Shown piece by piece: positions 1-9,356 of a DNA stretch of 64,000 nucleotides. A model generated the notes under the pieces. It was not told the origin of the DNA and ran no database searches. It saw nothing but the letters and a program-made list of their open reading frames with translations. The position numbers and the translations under genes were made by a program. Positions within the stretch are counted from its first letter, which is position 1. Each line of letters begins with the position of its first letter. This DNA comes from Clarkia xantiana subsp. parviflora. Lineage: Eukaryota > Streptophyta > Magnoliopsida > Myrtales > Onagraceae. The DNA is taken from the NCBI GenBank assembly GCA_036873135.1, contig JAPTYO010000007.1, forward strand, positions 59,692,383 to 59,756,382, written 5' to 3'.

Positions 1-420
1 GGATGGCAACCCGCTTGTCACCTGATTAAAAGAAAATACCTCCTCCTAAGGAAGAAGAGGTGACAACCTGATTGTCACCTGACACAGTGCCTCTCATCTC
101 CACCAATGAGAGAAAGGCGGCCACCACCCTTGTCAACTAATGAGAAAAGGCTGCCACCGCCCTTGTAGATTGGTTTGATACCCCTATAAATAGTAAGCTC
201 TCTATATTCATTCATTAAGATTTCTCAATACCAAAATGCTATACTAACTTAAGATTCGGAGTGGAATCAGGGGAAAAAACCCCGCCTTTTCCAGGTCTGG
301 CCTAGAGTAGTCTCGCCATGAAGAACAAGCTAACCCATAAAGATTTCCAACTTCAAAGAGACACAAAGTCAAGAACCAAAAGAGCCTCGCCAGGCTTATT
401 TGGACTTTTATGATCCAACA
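1..420 (+). repeat. LTR-1 of element E (cut by window start)
   Basis: 3' part of a long terminal repeat. It aligns by eye with LTR-2 (3055-3822) and LTR-3 (5671-6476), its first base matching LTR-2 near 3397. It contains two copies of a CCAAT-containing segment (near 100-165), a TATA box TATAAATA at 185-192, and ends in GATCCAACA at 420, directly before a primer binding site. The upstream part with its gtcaaggcgtcaag repeats lies outside the window. Confidence 0.85.
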
Positions 421-440
421 TTTGACGCCGTCTGTGGGAA
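421..440 (+). other. Primer binding site, element E copy 1
   Basis: TTTGACGCCGTCTGTGGGAA directly follows the CCAACA end of LTR-1. It differs by one base from the site in copy 2 (TTTGGCGACGTCTG...) and closely matches the minus-strand site in elements A and B (TTGGCGCCGTCTGTGGGA). This position after an LTR is where the tRNA primer pairs for minus-strand DNA synthesis. The donor tRNA was not identified. Confidence 0.75.
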
Positions 441-455
441 CCCGATAAAAAAGTC

Positions 456-761
456 ATGGCGCCTCAACTTTCAAAAAGGGGTGACACCAAAAGCGTCGAC
501 AAGAGTATGAAGGTGGTGACACTTCATGAGATAATGTCTAGGGGCCAGAAGGCGCCGCCAAAAGGTCGTCGCCAAAAATTCCTTCGCCAAAAAGGTCGTC
601 GCCAAAAGTTCGTCGCCAAAAATGTCGTCGCCAAAAAAGGTCGTCGCCAAAAATGTTGTCGCCAAAAAAGTCGTTGTTGTAAGGCTGTCGCTAAAAAAAA
701 AGGGTCGTCGCCAAAACGGTCATCACCAAAAAGCGTCGCCCCAAGGGCGTTAACACCTTAG
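456..761 (+). pseudogene. Short basic ORF after the primer site, possible gag-start remnant
   Basis: An ATG 16 bases after the primer site opens 101 codons: MAPQLSKRGDTK, then a Lys/Arg/Gln-rich stretch made by the gtcgccaaaa repeat. The position is where Tat elements begin gag, but nothing after the first ~30 residues resembles gag, and copy 2 (from 3859) is interrupted early by a stop after a few codons. I read it as a decayed start of gag extended by repeat expansion, not a working gene. Confidence 0.25.
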
Positions 762-974
762 AAGAAATTAATCTCTCTCGAGGATGACAAACCATATAGG
801 TAAAGCCTCATAAGCCATCTTTTCATTACGCTAATTTGATTTAAAGTAGGCAGGAGGCACAATCAATAAAGAAGGTGTTGCCATCCACAAAGGAGTTTAG
901 TAATTACATTAACCCCTCGACTCAAAAAGGCGTCACCATCTACAAAGGAGATCAGTCATAATACTGACTCCTCG

Positions 975-1480
975 ACTTCCTATAATCGGCGACATCGAAG
1001 ACAATCCTTTTCCAAATCGATTGTCAACAATAAATAATTTTATATCAACAATATCACTTAGATTAGTTGAAAACTCGTAAGAGGTTAGGTTTGAAGATAG
1101 TCCTTTTCCGAATCGATTCTCAACAATTAATAATCTGATATCAACAATATCACTCAGATTAGTCGGCAACTCGAAAGAGGTTAGGCGTGAAGATAGTCCT
1201 TTTCCGAATCGATTGTCGACAATTAATAATCTGATATCAACAATATCACACAGATTAGTTGGCAACTCGAAAGAGGTTAGGCGTGAAGATAGTCCTTTTC
1301 CGAATCGATCCTCGACAATTAATAATCTGATATCAACAATATCATTAAGATTATTCGGCAACTCGAAAGAGGTTAGACATGAAGATAAGTCCTTTTCCGA
1401 ATCGATTTTCGACAAATAAGAAACTAATATAAGTCATATCACTTAGATTCTTCGGCAATTCGAAAGAAGTTAGGCATCGA
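975..1480 (+). repeat. 96 bp tandem repeats, element E copy 1
   Basis: About five units. The motif gaagatagtccttttccg recurs at 1093, 1189 and 1285, exactly 96 bases apart. Each unit contains tcgattgtcgacaatta and gatatcaacaatatc. Since 96 is a multiple of three and one frame has no stop, long ORFs open on both strands; these are by-products of the repeat. The same block is in copy 2 at about 4370-4740. Confidence 0.9.
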
Positions 1481-1589
1481 CATTCCAGACCTGATAAGAT
1501 TAGGTCGTTCGACGGGAAAAAAACGAAAGGTTAAAACCTAAGCCCCACGGGGATCTAAAATAAATTGGTCATCTACAACATTTGGTAGC

Positions 1590-2340
1590 CTAAAAGGGAT
1601 CATTCATAAAACTGACCCTTAGCCTATGAAAGTCACCGCCTCGGAAAAAGTCGTTGACTCTGAAAAGTCGGCGAAAAGGCCAAAAGGGATCAGTCATAAA
1701 ACTGACCCTTAGCTTAAGAAAATTTTCGTCTTGGAAAAATTCGTCGACTCCGAAAAGTCAGCGACAAAGTCAAAAGGGATCAGTCATAAAACTGTTCATT
1801 AGCCTAAGTCACCACCTCGGAAAAAGTCGAGACTCCAAAAAGTCGGCGACTAGGCCAAAAGAGAGCAGTCATAATACTGACCCTTAGCCTAAGAAAGCCG
1901 CCACCTCAGAAAAAGTCATCGACTTTGAAAAGTTGGAAACAAGGCCAAAAGGTATCAGTCGTATGACCCTTAGCCTAAGAAAGTTGTCGCCTCGGGAAAA
2001 GTCGTCGAATCCGAAAAGTCGGCGACAATGCCAAAAGGGACCAGTCATAAAACTGACCATTAGCCTAAGAAAGTCGGCACATCGGAAAAATTCGTCGACT
2101 CCGAAAAGTCGGCGACAAGGCAAAAAAGGATCATTCATAAAATTGACCCTTAGCCTAGGAAAGCTGTCGCCTCGGGAAAATCCCTGGACTCCGAAAAGTC
2201 GGCGACAAGGCAAAAAGGGATTATTCATAAAATTGGCCCTTAGCCTAGGAAAGTTGTCGCCTCGGAAAAAGTCGGCGACTCCAAAAAGTCGGCGACTCCA
2301 AAAAGTCGGCGACAAGACTAAAAAAGGATCAGTAATAAAA
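1590..2340 (+). repeat. 90 bp tandem repeats, element E copy 1
   Basis: About eight to nine units with the core cagtcataaaactgaccct followed by cctcggaaaaagtcgtcg. Spacing is 90 bases between cores at 1691 and 1781, and between those at 2042, 2132 and 2222. The corresponding block in copy 2 is at about 4850-5380. Open frames on both strands here come from the period being a multiple of three. Confidence 0.88.
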
Positions 2341-2354
2341 CTGAACCTTAGCTT

Positions 2355-2510
2355 TCGAAAATTCGTTGACTCCGAAAAGTCGTCGACTCCGAAAAGTCGT
2401 CGACTCCGAAAAGTCGTCGACTCCGAAAAGTCGTCGACTCCGAAAAGTCGTCGACTCCGAAAAATCCTGGACTCCGAAAAGTCTTCGACTCCGAAAAATT
2501 GTTGCCTCTA
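2355..2510 (+). repeat. 17 bp tandem repeats
   Basis: Seven to eight near-perfect units of gtcgtcgactccgaaaa. Each unit shifts the frame, so the apparent coding sequence cycles through all three frames every 51 bases. The unit is a fragment of the preceding 90 bp repeat, so this is a local secondary expansion. Copy 2 lacks it. Confidence 0.9.
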
Positions 2511-2739
2511 AAATGTGACACTAAAGAAACAAAGTTGCAAGGAGGATCAGTTATAAAACTGACATTGGCCTCAAAAGTTTATACCTCAGGTTGTTAGTTA
2601 TAAAATCGCTAGTATTGTTTCTTTATTTTTATATCGACTTAGATAATGACAAAACGACATCACCCAAGTCTTGGGGGCCAGTTTTTTATCGTGATTTATT
2701 AAATAAGACCATACTAAGAATGTATCATTTTTGCGAAAA

Positions 2740-3020
2740 AGTTCTCAGACACAAAAGTCGGGACCCTCAAACAAGAAAGTCGGGACCCTCAGATACTAAA
2801 GTCGGGACCAGTAAAGTTGGGACAACTAAAGTTGGGACCCTCAAACAACAAATTTGGGACCCTCAGACAAGAAAGTCGGGGCCCTCAATTACTAAAGTCG
2901 GGACCACAAATGTCGGGACCCTCTGACAATAAAGTTGGGACCACAAAAGTCGGGACCCTAAGACAACAAAGTCGGGAGCACTAAAGTTGGGACCATCAGA
3001 CAACAAAGTCGGGACCTCCT
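2740..3020 (+). repeat. ~20 bp tandem repeats before the polypurine tract
   Basis: Irregular units around aaagtcgggaccctcagacaa, with variants in which ccctcagac is replaced by cac or tac. They run up to the aactggcggc segment beside the polypurine tract. A counterpart lies at about 5400-5640 in copy 2. Confidence 0.85.
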
Positions 3021-3044
3021 AGAAGAGTTGAACTGGCGGCACCC

Positions 3045-3054
3045 CTTGGGGGGC
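3045..3054 (+). other. Polypurine tract, element E copy 1
   Basis: cttggggggc immediately precedes LTR-2, the expected place for the plus-strand primer. The copy 2 counterpart is aggggggc at 5663-5670 before LTR-3. Confidence 0.65.
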
Positions 3055-3822
3055 CGTTAAGTTGTCAACTTGAAATGTCATCAAGGCCTCAAGTTGTCAA
3101 GGAGACAACCCAGAAGTCGCCAAGTCGTCAAGGCGTCAAGGTGACAAGTCGTCAAGGCGTCAAGTCGTCGAGGCAACAACCTAGAATTCCTCAAGGCGAC
3201 AACCCAGAAGTCGCCAGGTCTTCAAGTCGAAAACCCTGAAGTCGCCAAGGCGTCAAGATGTCAATTCGTCAAGGCGTCAAGTCATTAAGTCGTCAAGGTG
3301 TCGAGGCGGACCATCAAATTCGTCATCGACTGTCATCAACACTAGGTGGAAACCTGCTTGTCATCTACTTAGAAGAAAAAGCTTCCTCCTAAGGAAGAGG
3401 AGGTGGCAACCTGCTTGTCACCTACTTAAAAGAAAATCCATCCTCCTAAGGAAGAAGAGGTGGCGACCTGCTTGTCACTTGCTGACACAGTGCCTCCCAT
3501 CTCCACCAATGAGAGAAAGGCGGCCACCACCCTTGTTAACCAATGAGAAAAGGCTGCCACCGCCCTTGTAGGTTGGTTTGACATCCCTATAAATAGTAAT
3601 CTCTCTATATTCATTAATTAAAATTTCTCACTACCAAAATGCTATACTAACTTAAGCTCCGGAGTGGAATCAGGGGAACAGCCCCGCCTTTTCCAGGTCT
3701 CGCCAAGAGCAGTCTCGTCATGAAAAACAAGCTACCTCACAAAGCATTCCAACTTCAAAGAGACACCAAGGCGAGAACAAGAAGAGCCTTGCCAGGCTTA
3801 GCCATACTTTTATGATCCAACA
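3055..3822 (+). repeat. LTR-2 of element E (shared by both copies)
   Basis: 768 bp, starting CGTTAAG (LTR-3 starts TGTTAAG, so the first base is probably mutated) and ending GATCCAACA. The first ~270 bases are gtcaaggcgtcaag/gacaacccagaagtcgcc repeats. A TATA box lies at 3588-3595. It is the 3' LTR of copy 1 and the 5' LTR of copy 2, with a polypurine tract before it and a primer site (3823-3842) after it. Confidence 0.88.
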
Positions 3823-3842
3823 TTTGGCGACGTCTGTGGGAA
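3823..3842 (+). other. Primer binding site, element E copy 2
   Basis: TTTGGCGACGTCTGTGGGAA follows the CCAACA end of LTR-2. It matches the site of copy 1 and of elements A and B with one or two substitutions. Confidence 0.75.
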
Positions 3843-5670
3843 CCTGATAAAAAATTCATGGCGCCTCAACTTTAAAAAAGGGGCGACACCACAAGCGTCG
3901 ACAAGAGTATGAAGGTGGTGACACCTCTTGAGGCAATGTCTAGGGTCCTGAAGTCGCCGCCAAAAGGTCGTCGCCAAAAATTTCGTCGCCGAAAGGTCGT
4001 CGCCAAAAATGTCGTTGCCATTAGGTCATCCCCAAAAATGTCGTCGCCATAAGGCCATCGTAAAAAAAAAAAAAAGAGTCGTCGCCAAAAAGGTCATCAC
4101 CTAAAAGCGTCACCCCAAAGGTGTTAACACCTTAGAAGTAATTCATCGCTCACGAGGATGATAAAAAATAAAGGTACAACCTCATAAGCCATCTTTTCAT
4201 TACGATAATTCGATTTAGAGAAGGCAGGAGGCAAAATCAACAAATAATGTGTTGCCATCTACAAAGGAGTTTAGTAATTAAACTAACTCCTCGACTCAAG
4301 AAGGCGTCGCCTTCTATAAAGGAGATCAGTCAGTATACTAACTCCTCGACTTCCTATAGTCAGTGGCATTGGAGACAACAAGTCCTTTTCCGTATCGATT
4401 GTCGACAATTAATAATCTAATATCAACAATATCACTCAGATTAGTCGGTAACTCGAAAGAGATTAGGCGTGAAGATAGTCCTTTTCCAAATCGATTGTCG
4501 ACAATTAATAATTTGATATCAACAATATCAATCAGATTAGTCAGCAACTCGAAAGAGGTTAGGCGTGAAGATAGTCCTTTTCGGAATCGATTGTCGACAA
4601 TTAATAATCTGATATCAACAATAACACTAGATTAGTCGGCTACTCGAAAGAGGTTAGGCGTGAAGATAGTCTTTTTTCCGAATCGATTGTCGACAATTAA
4701 TAATTTGATATCAACAATATCACACAGATTAGTCAACAACATCGACAGTCCAGACCTGATAAGAATCGGTCATTCGACGGGAAAAAGCAAAAGGATAAAA
4801 CTTAAGCCCCACGACTATCTAAAAGAAATTGGTCATCGACAACATTTGGGAGCCAAAAAGGGATCAGTCATAAAACTGACCCGTAGCCTAAGAAATTCAC
4901 CACCTCGGAAAAAGTCGTCTACTCCGAAAAGTCGGTGAAAAGCCCAAACGGGACCAGTCATAAAACTGACCCTTAGCCTAACAAAATTGTCGCCTCGGAA
5001 AAAGTCGTTGACTCTGAAAAGTCTGCGACAAGGCCAAAAGGGATCAGTCATAAATCTGACAATTAGCCTAAGAAAGTCGCCACCTCGAAAAAAGTCGTCG
5101 ACAAGGCCAAAAAGGACCAGTCATAAAACTGACCCTTTGCCTAAGAAAGTCGCCACCTCGGAAAAATTCGTCGACTCCGAAAAGTCGACGACAAAGCCAA
5201 AAGGGATCAGTCATAAAACTGACCCTTAGCCTAAGAAAGTTTTCGCCTCGGGAAAAGTTGTCGACTCTAAAAAGTCGGCGACAAGGCCAAAAGGGACCAG
5301 TCATGAAACTGACCCTTAGCCTAAGAAAGTCGCCACATCGAAAAAATTCGTAGACTCCGAAAAGTCGGTGACAAGGCTACGACCATACTAAGAGCGTACC
5401 GGTTTTTGCGGTAAAGTTCTCAGACACCAAACTCGGGACCCTTAGACAAGAAAGTCGGGACCCTCAGATACTAAAGTCAGGACCACTAAAGTCAAGACCG
5501 TCCGACAATGAAGTCGGGACCACTAAAGTCAGGACCCTCCGAAAATAAAGTCGGGATCACTAAAGTCCAGACCTTCATACAACAAAGTCGGGAGCACTAA
5601 AGTTTGAACCATCAGAAAACAAAGTCGGGACCTCCCTGAAGAGTTGAACTGGCAGCACCCCTAGGGGGGC
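3843..5670 (+). mobile_element. Element E internal region, copy 2 (non-coding)
   Basis: 1.83 kb with the same order of blocks as copy 1: gtcgccaaaa units (3950-4110), 96 bp units (4370-4740), 90 bp units (4850-5380), ~20 bp units (5400-5640), then polypurine tract. Fewer repeat units and no 17 bp block account for its being ~0.8 kb shorter. No retroviral-type protein motif is present. Confidence 0.8.
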
Positions 5671-6476
5671 TGTTAAGGGCAACCTGAAATGTCATCAAGG
5701 AGTCAATTCGTCAAGGCGATAACCCGTCGTCAAGGCGACAAGTCGTCAAGGCGTCAAGTCGTGAAGGCGACAACCCAGAAGTCGTGAAGGCGACAACCCA
5801 AAAGTCGCCAAGTCGTCAAGGCTTCAACCCAACAGGCGCCAAGCCGATATGTCGATAAGGCGACAACCCAGAAGTCGCCAAGTCATCAAGTCGACAACCC
5901 TAAAATATCCAAGGCATCAAGTGGTCAAGGCGTTAAGTCATCAAGTCGTTAAGGTGTCAAGGCGGACCATCAAAGTCGTCATCGACTATCATCAACATCA
6001 GGTGGCAACCTGCCTGTCACCTACTTAGAAGAAAACCCTTCCTCCTAAGAAAAAAGAGGTGGCAACCTGTGTGTCACCTTCTTAAAAAAAAAACCTCCTT
6101 CAAAGGAAGAAGAGGTGGCGACCTGCTTGTCAACTGCTGACAAAGTGCCTCCCATCTCCACCAATGAAAGAAAGGCGGCCACCACCCTTGTCAACCAATG
6201 AGAAAAGGCTGCCACCGCCCTTGTAGGTTGGTTTGACACCCCTATAAATAGTAAGCTCTCTATATTCATTCATTAAGATTTCTCACTACCAGAATGCTAT
6301 ACTAACATAAGCTTCCGAGTGGAATCAGAGTTACAGCCCCGCCTTTTCCAGGTCTCGCCAAGAGCAGCCTCGCAATGAAGAACAAGCTAACGCACAAAGC
6401 TTTCCAACTTCAAAGAGATACAAAGAGAGAACCATAAGAGCCTCGCCAGGCTTAGCCGGACTTTAATGATCCAACA
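5671..6476 (+). repeat. LTR-3 of element E (right end of the tandem)
   Basis: 806 bp, TGTTAAG...GATCCAACA, TATA box at 6243-6250. Unlike the other two LTRs, its end is not followed by a primer site but by unrelated sequence (agggagaaagtg), so it is the outer 3' end of the structure. The target duplication cannot be checked because the left end is outside the window. Confidence 0.88.
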
Positions 6477-6734
6477 AGGGAGAAAGTGATTGACCCCAAA
6501 TAAATCCCTAACACTTTCTATTTATATAGGAGGTGGACAAAACCCACCTAGGGTGTCCACCCTAATGTTTCGACCGGCTAGCATATTGGGAAGGCTCAAT
6601 TTTGGGCCTCTCATGTCAATTGTGAATTAGGCCCAACCCAAAATCCCTAATGTGACATTACCCAGTTATGCTTAGGATGTTGTGCTTATATTAAAGAGCT
6701 CATATTACGACGGACCATTCACCAAATGCCAACA
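6477..6734 (-). repeat. Partial Copia-type LTR (family K), minus strand
   Basis: Read on the minus strand it starts TGTTGGCATTTGGTGA at 6734 and matches by eye the LTR at 39221-39802, including tgacatgagaggcccaaaatt, a TATA box (TATATAAATAG) and gtgttaggg. It stops at 6477 where element E begins, so E inserted into it or removed the rest. Its 5' edge abuts element J. Confidence 0.72.
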
Positions 6735-6738
6735 CACT

Positions 6739-7984
6739 GTTCATTTATTTCCCACCTTTGATATTGCGGGAAAACTTCTAAGTTCTAGCCGTTTGGACTG
6801 TAGCTGAGACCATTTCATCCCCAGCTTCCATGAAGTGGGAGCTCTTCTTATAAACTTTGTGACTTCCATATATGACAATTTCCCATTTTAGCGTGCACGT
6901 GTCACAACGTGTAAGTGCTATGCATGTGTCGCTGGTGGACCAAAATTAGGTGTTTACAGTTTTCCCCTTTTTAGACATGCCATTGTAAAAAAATTTCGAT
7001 GGGATTTGTCCAAAGACAAGGAAACGCCAATTTTGGTTGAGAAACGTGTCTTTCTTTTCAGCCTTCAAGCCTTCAAGGTGGTTCCTGACTTATTTCGGAT
7101 GGTGAGAAAAGTAGAGCCTCTGGTAGCGGTGCAGAAACGGAAAACTTCTGGTGGAGTAAAGTAAAGAGAGCATTTGGTGACGAGCGGTAACGGAGAGGCT
7201 CTAGTAGCCAGTTACAATGGAAAACCTCTGGTGGATCTTTAGTAGCGAGCAATAAAGGAAGGCTCCTAGTGCCGAGCCGTAACAGAAAACCTCTAGGAGT
7301 GCCTTTAGTAGCGAGCGGTAAAGGAGGGCCTTTGGTGGCGAGTCGTAACAGAAAAAATCTAGCGGTGCCTCTTGTGGCAAATGGTAACGAGATGTATCTA
7401 GTGGAGAGTCGTAACAGAATACCTCTGGCAGTGCCTCTAGTTGCGAGCGGTAACGAAAGGCCTCTGGTGGTGAGCCCTAATAGAAAACCTCTAGTGTTGC
7501 CTTTGGTGGCGAGCCGTAACGGGAAACATCCGGTTGTGCCTATGGTTGCGAGCAACAAATGAAGGCCACTAGTGGCGAACCGTAACAGAAAACTTCTGGT
7601 GGTGCCTCTTGTGGCGAGCTCTAATGGAAGGCCTCTGGTGGCGAGCCGTAACAAAAAACTTCTAGTGGTTCCTCTGACGGTGAACGCTAAAGGAAAGAAT
7701 CTAGTGGCTAGCAATAACGGAAAACTTTTGGTTGTGACTCTAGTAGCGGTGACTAACATGTCGTCTGGAATGATACCTAGATTGGCGTGGCAACTAGCAG
7801 CGTAACATGAAACTGCTAGAGGCTATCTGGTATGGTGCCAAAACGGGCATTACAACTAGCAACGTAATCACAGAGCTGCTAGAGGCTGTTTTGAGTAGTT
7901 CCTGAACTGGCATGTCAACTAGCAGCGTAATCACGAAGCTATTGAAGCCGTATAGAGAAGAGTCGGTACATGCATGGTGACTGG
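6739..7984 (-). repeat. 1.7 kb unit 1, left part (continues at 19414-19943)
   Basis: LTR-like end at about 6880-6959, polypurine-type segment at 6960-6980, 66 bp subrepeats at about 7100-7740, ~63 bp subrepeats at 7790-7960. Element A splits it at catggtgACTGG; the remainder resumes with ACTGGCATATTTG at 19409. The subrepeats hold a 228-codon minus-strand ORF (7759-7073) and plus-strand ORFs, treated as repeat by-products. Confidence 0.8.
7980..7984. repeat. Target-site duplication of element A, left copy
   Basis: ACTGG, identical to 19409-19413. The joined site catggtgACTGGcatatttg is intact in other 1.7 kb units (for example at 21137-21150), confirming a clean insertion. Confidence 0.95.
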
Positions 7985-8167
7985 TGTTGGATCACGGACG
8001 AAGCTCCGTTACGTCCTTGACGGAAAGCTTGGACTCCTGGGCTCCGCGTAATCCTGCAAAAGGGGATGACCTGGGTTGTGACCCAGAATCCCTCTCCAAT
8101 GCTTAAATGAGTATACGATCAATGGGGTGGCAGCAGTAATCTAAGTGCGTATTAGATGATGTGTTTT

Positions 8168-8210
8168 CTGAGGTAACTTCCTCCTTTATATAGGAGGGGA
8201 AGTTACTCAG
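8168..8210 (-). promoter_or_regulatory. LTR TATA box inside an inverted repeat (element A)
   Basis: TATATAAA on the minus strand, flanked by arms ctgaggtaacttcctcc and ggaggggaagttactcag, which pair almost completely. The other LTR has the same structure around 18850-18857. It would form a hairpin centred on the core promoter. The TATA call rests on sequence and position within the LTR; transcription start is not shown. Confidence 0.6.
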
Positions 8211-8236
8211 TTACCTATGACCGTGATTAGCCGATT

Positions 8237-8362
8237 TGCCCATGATTCCGCATATCTCGCTACGATTCCGTATATCTCGTTCAGGATTCCATATATCTCG
8301 CCCCACGCTCCGCGTATCTTGCCCACTCTCCGAGTATCTCGGGCACGCCCTGCGTATCTCGG
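8237..8362 (-). promoter_or_regulatory. ~20 bp U3 repeats upstream of the LTR TATA box (element A)
   Basis: Six copies of a tatctcg-centred unit spaced 20, 21, 21, 20 and 20 bases apart, about 50-170 bp upstream (minus strand) of the TATA box. The other LTR has them at about 18903-19028, and element B has the equivalent. Two-helical-turn spacing upstream of a core promoter suggests a set of enhancer or activator sites. Confidence 0.5.
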
Positions 8363-8743
8363 GGGAGTTTATCTATATCTTTAACCGTCTTCCCACTACT
8401 CTATCTAGTAGGCGGGTTTCTCGGTCTTATCCCTTGATCACAAGTCCCAACTTCTGTCGGGGACTCCAGAGTTGTCTTCATTCTAGGTCACCATCCAGGA
8501 CCCTTTATCTCACGAGACAGGTCCAGCCTCCGCGGGGCTTTATTATCGGGGCCTTTACTAAGGCATATCGGGGCCTACTCAGAGGCTTCTTGTCGGGAGC
8601 ATTCAGCTCATGTATCGGGACCGCTGAAGTCGGGACCCTTCGTACTGGGCCTTTGAGCCTTCCAGGCTTTTCACGAGGCCCAGTGGACCTACTCGCCGTC
8701 CATTGGCTATTAACAGGGCTAACGATTACATCGGAACCCATCA

Positions 8744-8756
8744 TTTGCCCCCAAGA
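8744..8756 (-). other. Polypurine tract of element A
   Basis: Minus strand CTTGGGGGCAAA ends exactly where the 3' LTR starts (TGATGGG). Element B has the same tract at 49272-49283. Confidence 0.85.
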
Positions 8757-9356
8757 CATGGGGGACTTTTAGTCCATCGTGTCTTCCAGTTCCAGATCTT
8801 CTGACCTCGCTGTCAGAGGCTTTTTCGTTCATACCCCCCGATATTGTCCTCGGAGGCTCCTGCCTTCAGGCCTCTTGATACCTCAATCGGAGGCTTTTCC
8901 CTTGCGCATGATTGTCGTATGGCAGAGTTTCTTACTCATGATTATCTTGGGCCCACTAGACTCTATGGGCAGTTGCCAAATCCGAGGAGACCCCTCGGTT
9001 ACTGTAGCATTAAATGCTAGGGATTGTGAAACGACGCTTAAATCGGCGTGACTGTTGCTTTCTGAAAAAGCACTTATTACGTCACCACGTCTCTTCTGTA
9101 CCGTCCTCTTAATCTTGACGATCGGGATTGAATCGTTTCGTCTTCTACGGTTAAGATTAAATCCTTCCAGTTGTCTTCTTGCTTATAAAAGCTGAAACCT
9201 TGGCATTATTCACTTCTTCTTCACCCTCTCAGTTTCTGGAAATTCCGCCATTCTTGAGTTCGAAGTTTTCTTCTTCAAAGTTCTTCTGCTCTTCAAGTGA
9301 TCCAAGGCCTTCAATCTCCCTGATCCTTCTTCATCTTCACCAAGCATCTATCGACA
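8757..9356 (+). promoter_or_regulatory. Promoter and leader of the opposite-strand gene (element A)
   Basis: Between the polypurine tract and the first ATG of the plus-strand gene. TATAAAA at 9184-9190 lies ~170 bases before the ATG, followed by a CT-rich leader (cttcttcaccctctcag). Element B has TATATAA at 49652-49658, ~160 bases before its ATG. The matching placement in two diverged elements supports a real promoter separate from the LTR. Confidence 0.55.

Larger units (their letters stand above)
441..3054 (+). mobile_element. Element E internal region, copy 1 (non-coding)
   Basis: The 2.6 kb between LTR-1 and LTR-2. No gag, protease, RT or integrase motif is visible in any frame. It is a series of tandem-repeat blocks: gtcgccaaaa units (about 550-740), 96 bp units (975-1480), 90 bp units (1590-2340), 17 bp units (2355-2510) and ~20 bp units (2740-3020), then a polypurine tract. 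With LTRs, primer site and polypurine tract but no proteins, it fits a non-autonomous LTR element that depends on another element's enzymes. Its primer site and LTR terminus (GATCCAACA) match those of A and B, so a Tat-type helper of that kind is likely; this is inference. Confidence 0.75.
7985..8743 (-). repeat. 3' LTR of element A
   Basis: 759 bp. On the minus strand it starts TGATGGGTTCCGATG at 8743 and ends GTGATCCAACA at 7985. It has a TATA box (minus, 8192-8185) in an inverted repeat and ~20 bp repeats at 8237-8362. ORFs in it (for example 8236-8772, plus) are incidental; the same frame is present in the other LTR. Confidence 0.95.

Noticed and set aside
933..2511. Long ORFs on both strands in element E (160, 143 and 192 codons)
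   Set aside because: They follow from 96 and 90 bp repeat periods without stops in some frames; both strands are open over the same repeats and the 17 bp array changes frame every unit.
7073..7805. Repeat proteins of PLVASRNGK / LATRGTTRGF type in the 1.7 kb units
   Set aside because: The 66 bp period keeps frames open on both strands; no start context, domain or composition supports a plant protein. The one case extending beyond the repeats is kept as a low-interest finding.
8236..8772. 178-codon plus-strand ORF in the LTR of A
   Set aside because: It lies on the non-coding strand of the LTR and owes its open frame to tatctcg repeats; the same is found in the other LTR.
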